This document shows positions 59,742 to 64,000 of a DNA stretch of 64,000 nucleotides, piece after piece. How positions within the stretch are numbered: position 1 is the stretch's first letter; the number at the start of each line of letters is the position of its first letter. The DNA is from Desulfobacterium sp. Its GTDB lineage: Bacteria > Desulfobacterota > Desulfobacteria > Desulfobacterales > Desulfobacteraceae. The notes beneath the pieces are model-generated. The model was not told the origin of the DNA. It saw nothing but the letters and a program-made list of their open reading frames with translations, and made no database searches. The position numbers and the translations under genes were made by a program. The stretch lies in contig JAQYWC010000048.1 in NCBI GenBank assembly GCA_030145245.1, forward strand, positions 62,001 through 126,000, written 5' to 3'.

Positions 59742-61270
59742 CCAACATTCCCTGGCATTTCCATGTGACGCCCCAAGATGAACACAACCAGAGGCTGGTG
59801 GACCATGTCCATCCCCGGGAATGGACGTCGCCCACGCCTGAGCCCTGCTACAATCTATTGGTGATCGGGGCCGGCACCGCCGGACTCATCTCCGCCCTCG
59901 GCTGTGCCGGGCTCGGTGGAAAAGTGGCGTTGGTGGAACGTCACCTCATGGGCGGTGATTGCCTCAATGTGGGGTGTGTTCCTTCTAAATGTCTGGTCCG
60001 TTCCTCCCGGGCGGCCGCTGAAATGGCTTCGGCAGATCGTTTCGGGCTGACACCCAGTTCTCCATCGGAGTCAGACTTCTCCACTGTCATGGAGCGGTTG
60101 CGGCGGCTGCGCGCCAATATCAGCCGGAACGATTCTGCCAGGCGTTATAGTGAAATGGGGGTTGATCTGTTCTTTGGCGAGGCGGTCTTTGCCGGTCATA
60201 ATACCGTGACGGTGGGTAAAACAACCTTGCGCTTCCGCAAGGCCGTCATTGCCGCCGGTGCCCGGCCGGTGTGCCCCGGGATAGAGGGGCTGGACACGGT
60301 GGGGTTTATGACCAATGAGACAGTTTTTAACCTAACCAAACTGCCCCGGCGGCTGGTGGTGATCGGCGGCGGCCCCATCGGTTGTGAGTTGGCTCAAGCA
60401 TTCCGGCGTCTGGGCGCCCAGGTGACCATCGTCCTGCACAGCCGCTTTCTGTCCCGGGAAGATCCCGAGGCCTCAGCCCTCCTTGCCAGGGTCTTTAAGG
60501 AGGAAGGGATTCGCATCCTGCCTGGCGCCCAGGTGGTTCGCGTGGAAGAGTCCCCAACGGGCAAGCAGCTGACAATCGCCACCGTTGATGGCCAGCAGAC
60601 CGTGGAAGCCGATGAAATCCTGATCGGCGCTGGCCGCAAGCCCAATGTCGATGGCTTGGGCCTTACCACCGCCGGGGTGATCTATGATAACCGCAAGGGG
60701 GTTGTGGTGGATGATTTCTTGCGCACCAGCAATCCTGATATTTTCGCGGCAGGCGACGTGTGCATGGAGTGGAAATTCACCCATGCGGCAGATGCCGGGG
60801 CGCGCATCGCCGTACAGAACGCCCTTTTCATGGGACGAAAACGGGTGAGCGCACTGAACATGCCATGGTGTACCTATACCGATCCCGAAATTGCCCACGT
60901 GGGGCTGTACGAGGCCGACGCCGAGGCCCGGGGCATTCCCACCGACACCTACAGGGTTGAGATGGCGGATGTGGACCGGGCTGTTGCGGATGGGGAAGAG
61001 ATGGGCTTTGTGAAAGTTCTGGTGAAGAAGGGAACAGACCGGATTCTTGGGGCGACCATCGTTGCTGCCCATGCCGGGGATCTCATCAGCGAGATATCCG
61101 TGGCCATGGCTGCCAAGGCCGGACTGAAAACCCTGGGCAACGTGATTCACCCCTATCCCACCCAGGCCGAAGCGATCAAACGGGTGGCTGACGCCTACAA
61201 CCGCACACGGCTGACTCCCCGGGTGGCAGGATTGCTGAAATGGTGGCTCAAGCGGCAAAGGAGAGGGTAG
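59738..61270 (+). CDS. FAD-dependent disulfide oxidoreductase (mercuric reductase/lipoamide dehydrogenase-like)
   Basis: A 510-residue flavoprotein of the class I pyridine nucleotide-disulfide oxidoreductases. FAD site 'LLVIGAGTAGLISALGCAG' (about 39-57), redox Cys pair 'GGDCLNVGCVPSK', NAD(P) site 'RLVVIGGGPIGCELAQAFRR' (about 205) and second FAD site 'SNPDIFAAGDVCMEW'. The C-terminal dimerisation domain has the His-Pro-type end 'NVIHPYPTQAEAIKRV', supplying the usual His-Glu pair. There is no N-terminal HMA domain and no C-terminal Cys pair, so mercuric reduction is doubtful. A 40-residue N-terminal extension is present. It overlaps the TVP38 gene by four bases. Confidence 0.88.
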   Translation: MTNIPWHFHVTPQDEHNQRLVDHVHPREWTSPTPEPCYNLLVIGAGTAGLISALGCAGLGGKVALVERHLMGGDCLNVGCVPSKCLVRSSRAAAEMASADRFGLTPSSPSESDFSTVMERLRRLRANISRNDSARRYSEMGVDLFFGEAVFAGHNTVTVGKTTLRFRKAVIAAGARPVCPGIEGLDTVGFMTNETVFNLTKLPRRLVVIGGGPIGCELAQAFRRLGAQVTIVLHSRFLSREDPEASALLARVFKEEGIRILPGAQVVRVEESPTGKQLTIATVDGQQTVEADEILIGAGRKPNVDGLGLTTAGVIYDNRKGVVVDDFLRTSNPDIFAAGDVCMEWKFTHAADAGARIAVQNALFMGRKRVSALNMPWCTYTDPEIAHVGLYEADAEARGIPTDTYRVEMADVDRAVADGEEMGFVKVLVKKGTDRILGATIVAAHAGDLISEISVAMAAKAGLKTLGNVIHPYPTQAEAIKRVADAYNRTRLTPRVAGLLKWWLKRQRRG

Positions 61271-62641
61271 ATGCCGGTTGGCGCCCAGATCATGATCTTT
61301 GGCCGGTATCCGGTTGCAGGAAAGGCCAAGACCCGGCTGATCCCGGCACTCGGGCCGGAAGGCGCAGCCCGGCTTCACCGGCAGATGACCGAACATGTGG
61401 TGGCCATGGCCCGGTCCGCTGTCAGGAAAACAGGTGCAAGGCAGATTGGCATCACCTTTTGTTGTACAGGAGCGCCTTTGAAGGCGTTTCGCGCCTGGCT
61501 GGGGCCTGACCTTGTTTATCTCCAGCAGGGTTCAGGGGATTTGGGAACCCGGATGCTGGGGGCTTTTAAGACAGCTTTGGTGAAGGGCCCAGGGCCGGTC
61601 ATTGTTATCGGCTCTGATCTTCCGGATTTGACAGGGGATATTATCGACCAGGCCTTTAAGCGTCTGGAAAATGACGATATCGTTCTTGGCCCGGCAGCTG
61701 ACGGCGGATACTACCTTCTTGGGATGAACTCCCTGCACCCGGAGGTGCTGGCCGGCATTGACTGGGGAACGGAGCATGTCTGCCGGCAAACCCGGGACAG
61801 GATCAACGGTCTTGGCCTCAGTATGGCAGAGCTGCCCCTTCTCAGGGATGTGGACCGGCCGGATGACCTGTCAAGGCTGGGGAACGATCTTCGTTTTGCC
61901 CGTCATCTTGACGATTCCCCCCTGATCTCGGTGGTTATCCCGACCCTTAACGAAGCCCGGGCCCTTGGCCCTGTCCTGGATCGTGTCCGGGAAGGGGAGG
62001 GGGTGGAAGCCATTGTTGTGGACGGGGGCAGTCAGGACCATACCCGTGAGATCGCGGCCAGGGCCGGCGCAACGGTGGTGGAGGTCGGTGGGGGACGCGC
62101 TGCCCAGCAGAATGCCGGGGCAGCCCTTGCCAGGGGACGATGGCTGCTGTTTCTCCATGGCGATACCCTGTTGCCCAAAGGTTACCCGGGGATGGTACAA
62201 CGGGCCATGACCTCCCCGGCCACGGTGGCCGGCGCATTTCGGTTCGAGACCGACGATTCCGGTCCCGGAATGCGCCTGATCCAATGGATGACGAATCTTC
62301 GGTCTGTTTTTTTACAGCGGCCCTATGGTGACCAGGGGCTGTTTATGGAAAAGAGGGTGTTCGACCAGATGGGGGGATTTGCCTCCCTGCCAATCATGGA
62401 GGACTTCGAGCTTGTGGATCGCCTTCGTCGTCTCGGTAAAGTTGTCACGCTTCCCCAGGCTGCCATCACTTCGGCCCGGCGCTGGCAGCAGTTGGGGCGG
62501 GTCCGCACCACCCTGATCAACCAGATGATGATCGCGGGCTTCCTTTGGGGCGTGCCGGTCCGGAGATTGGTCCGGCTTTACCGGTCCCATGGAATCGGAA
62601 GGTATGAAAAAAAACGATCAAAGGCGTGTAAAACCCTGTGA
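61271..62641 (+). CDS. Fused DUF2064 and family 2 glycosyltransferase
   Basis: A 456-residue fusion. Residues 1-205 match the DUF2064/CofC-like transferase group ('MIFGRYPVAGKAKTRLIPALGPEGA', 'VIVIGSDLPDL'). Residues 215-450 are a GT-A family 2 glycosyltransferase ('LISVVIPTLNEARAL', 'VVDGGSQDHT', 'FLHGDTLLPKGY' with the DxD-like HGDT). These are the two rSAM/selenodomain-associated transferase types, usually separate adjacent genes. The sugar and acceptor are unknown. The ATG follows the previous stop directly, with AAAGGAG upstream, so the gene is translationally linked. Confidence 0.85.
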   Translation: MPVGAQIMIFGRYPVAGKAKTRLIPALGPEGAARLHRQMTEHVVAMARSAVRKTGARQIGITFCCTGAPLKAFRAWLGPDLVYLQQGSGDLGTRMLGAFKTALVKGPGPVIVIGSDLPDLTGDIIDQAFKRLENDDIVLGPAADGGYYLLGMNSLHPEVLAGIDWGTEHVCRQTRDRINGLGLSMAELPLLRDVDRPDDLSRLGNDLRFARHLDDSPLISVVIPTLNEARALGPVLDRVREGEGVEAIVVDGGSQDHTREIAARAGATVVEVGGGRAAQQNAGAALARGRWLLFLHGDTLLPKGYPGMVQRAMTSPATVAGAFRFETDDSGPGMRLIQWMTNLRSVFLQRPYGDQGLFMEKRVFDQMGGFASLPIMEDFELVDRLRRLGKVVTLPQAAITSARRWQQLGRVRTTLINQMMIAGFLWGVPVRRLVRLYRSHGIGRYEKKRSKACKTL

Positions 62642-62682
62642 ATTGAAATCGGGACCGGACCCATACTAATTTAACCTACAGC

Positions 62683-62712
62683 TTGTTGTGCCTTTGCCTT
62701 CTATTGTATAAT
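62683..62712 (+). promoter_or_regulatory. Sigma70-like promoter of the 112-residue gene
   Basis: TATAAT at 62707-62712 is perfect; TTGTTG at 62683-62688 is a plausible -35 at 18 bases. The start would be near 62719, about 35 bases before the ATG. Confidence 0.5.
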
Positions 62713-62753
62713 CGGTTTAACAGGACATTGAATCTTACGAAAGGAGAAAGATT

Positions 62754-63092
62754 ATGCCCATTTCCCTTCTTCTGGATGTAAAAGAGAAGTTTGAGGTTCA
62801 GGCTTATAAAAAACCCAAAAACAGGGATCAGCATACCCATATCCCTTTTTCCGGTTCTCCCAGAAAACACCCCTTTGAAGATGAGAAGTTCATTTTAATT
62901 GCTGATCCGTTTACAGCCAATACCTTTTACTATGAATTTAAGATAATGGATATTGGATTTGCCGAAGAGCTGCCTAACATGACCACTATAAACGGTGATG
63001 CTATCTCCATGGCCCGGATCTGGGTGAAAAAGCAGAGTGTGGCTCTCCGGTGTACCCCCTTTATTGTGCATGCGATCAGAGGGGAATCCTGA
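62754..63092 (+). CDS. Hypothetical protein
   Basis: A 112-residue soluble protein without signal or membrane segments, starting 'MPISLLLDVKEKFEVQAYKK'. I do not recognise a family. The C-terminal half ('ANTFYYEFKIMDIGFAEELPNMTTINGDAI', with 'VAIRCTPFIV'-like beta strands) looks like an ordered beta-rich domain. A good promoter and strong ribosome site (AAAGGAGA) indicate a real, separately transcribed gene. The spacer that follows to 63404 shows no intact gene. Confidence 0.6.
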   Translation: MPISLLLDVKEKFEVQAYKKPKNRDQHTHIPFSGSPRKHPFEDEKFILIADPFTANTFYYEFKIMDIGFAEELPNMTTINGDAISMARIWVKKQSVALRCTPFIVHAIRGES

Positions 63093-63404
63093 TTTTTTAT
63101 CCCGTACCTTCATTAGCTTTGTCTGGCTGGGAAGGAAAGGTCCCATTGAATAATGGTTTCAAAAATCTTGATCGATAGGATAAAATATCTTAGGGACTTT
63201 CAAGTGCGCAGATCTTGAGACCTCTTTTTCCATGTAATTGCTTTTTACATGCACCATTTCCCTAAGGATTCTTACTTTAATCAGGGTTGAAAGTTGTTCA
63301 AGTATCACGCCGTGGGGTTCCATCCTTCCTAGGAAATTGCTCGTATTCCTTCGGGGCCGGCAAGTTCTTATTTTACAAGCACACTCCACAGATCCCGGGC
63401 ATAG

Positions 63405-63698
63405 GAAATCTCTGTTTCAGAGCCAAAGGAACATTACTCAATTGATGTACTGGATCAATGTGTCGGATATGGTGAGCGCGAACCTGCAACAGCAACCTTT
63501 GAAGTACGAGAAAATGACTTGCTGGTCCTGTCAACGGACGGACTTTCCAAAATGGTGTCCGGGAAAACGTTGTTATCCATATTAAATGCAACCACCCCTA
63601 TTGAGGAAAAGACAGAGGCACTTATCCGGGCAGCACTGGATTCCGGGGGAAAGGACAATATCACCCTTGTGATGGCAAAAATAAACCCCATGGTCTGA
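63405..63698 (+). pseudogene. Remnant of a PP2C-type Ser/Thr phosphatase
   Basis: The frame 63405-63698 has no start codon of its own yet encodes the C-terminal third of a PP2C phosphatase: 'FEVRENDLLVLSTDGLSKMV' (metal-binding DG motif) and 'GGKDNITLVMA' (metal-binding DN motif). A TAG at 63402-63404 blocks it upstream. Pieces resembling the preceding PP2C strand ('VFLRGRQVLILQAHS') appear in another frame at about 63340-63400, as expected for a gene broken by frameshifts. The N-terminal half is missing. A trailing piece of a lost kinase/phosphatase module is the best reading. Confidence 0.7.
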
Positions 63699-63827
63699 TT
63701 TGTTCCCAAACGGGCACTTGGGCCAGGTCCTCTTCAACGGTTTTACGCTTTACAAACCCGGCCGGAACCGCTAAAATCCCATAATTAATCACTCCTGAGA
63801 TACAAACATCAACCCTGGGAAAACATA

Positions 63828-63998
63828 ATGGATTTAAAGAAACCGTCGGAACTTATCTGTCATTGTTTTAACTACACGGAAAAGGATATTCAGCAGGACC
63901 TACTGAAAAACGGGTATTCCCGCATCCTACAAAAAATAATAGATGCAAAGGGCGATGGCAGGTGTGATTGTGCAGATAAAAACCCAAAGGGAAGGTGA
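63828..63998 (+). CDS. BFD-like [2Fe-2S]-binding small protein
   Basis: A 56-residue protein with the BFD-type (bacterioferritin-associated ferredoxin) pattern: CHCFNYTEKDI near the start and 'GDGRCDCADKNPKGR' at the end, supplying four Cys for a [2Fe-2S] cluster. In such domains the cluster passes electrons within small redox modules, and free-standing copies act with metal or sulfur proteins. The stop overlaps an ATG at 63998-64000, which may be the first codon of a downstream gene cut off by the window end. No strong ribosome site is seen (GGGAAAACATA). Confidence 0.7.
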   Translation: MDLKKPSELICHCFNYTEKDIQQDLLKNGYSRILQKIIDAKGDGRCDCADKNPKGR

Positions 63999-64000
63999 TG

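Noticed and set aside
59738-61270. Mercuric reductase
   Set aside because: It has neither the N-terminal HMA domain nor the C-terminal Cys pair needed to handle Hg(II).
60473-61396. 307-codon minus-strand open frame
   Set aside because: Antisense to the FAD oxidoreductase and the glycosyltransferase, both clearly real.

Overview
The window reads as chromosomal DNA of an anaerobic deltaproteobacterium, most likely a marine sulfate reducer of the Desulfobacteraceae (Desulfobacterium/Desulforapulum type). This is inferred from gene content: a class III polyhydroxyalkanoate (PHA) system, a DUF3786 protein, a two-CW Cys-rich regulator, desulfoferrodoxin, rubredoxin:oxygen oxidoreductase and several rubrerythrins, an ADP-forming acyl-CoA synthetase and rSAM/selenodomain-type glycosyltransferases. 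No sulfate-reduction gene, rRNA, tRNA, CRISPR array or insertion sequence was seen.

Layout. 1-1.4 kb: DUF3786 protein and an XRE/two-CW regulator. 1.4-8.5 kb: PHA locus, with phaR-phaE-phaC-GAF-phaJ on the minus strand, diverging from two phasins and a PhaC-like enzyme with a histone-like tail. 8.6-12.7 kb: ArsR regulator, cation-efflux protein, sigma54 activator and a polyferredoxin membrane protein. 12.7-16.6 kb: two signalling proteins, each behind a promoter carrying the same three 11-bp direct repeats. 16.7-18.1 kb: acyl-CoA transferase. 18.1-24.5 kb: REC-HD-GYP protein overlapping a 1770-residue Ser/Thr kinase-ATPase-GAF-histidine kinase. 24.8-32.6 kb: one 2613-residue iterative polyketide/polyene synthase with domains KS-AT-ACP-ACP-KR-DH-PPTase-TE-TE. 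32.6-39.0 kb: tripartite RND efflux operon ending in a solute-binding protein. 39.4-43.7 kb: oxygen/superoxide-defence genes. 43.7-48.0 kb: large glutamate dehydrogenase and a cytochrome P460 pair. 48.2-52.4 kb: small rubredoxin-like protein, flavoprotein-ArsC fusion, cysE-cysK and another rubrerythrin. 52.6-58.6 kb: ADP-forming acyl-CoA synthetase, DUF255 protein and chemoreceptor. 58.9-64 kb: TVP38/FAD oxidoreductase/glycosyltransferase operon, a hypothetical protein, a broken PP2C phosphatase and a small BFD-like protein.

Most notable. (1) The polyene synthase has the enediyne-PKS domain order but carries two ACPs and two fused CalE7/SgcE10-like thioesterase domains in one chain, so every catalytic step to a released polyene could sit in a single gene; a giant kinase and an HD-GYP protein are encoded divergently. 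(2) All three oxygen-defence transcription units have good sigma54 (-24/-12) promoters. (3) The XRE/two-CW regulator gene and cysE-cysK share an almost identical promoter with a CCACA-T-TGTGG palindrome in the spacer, suggesting a previously unlinked cysteine regulon. (4) The repeated 11-bp operator defines a small regulon of signalling genes.
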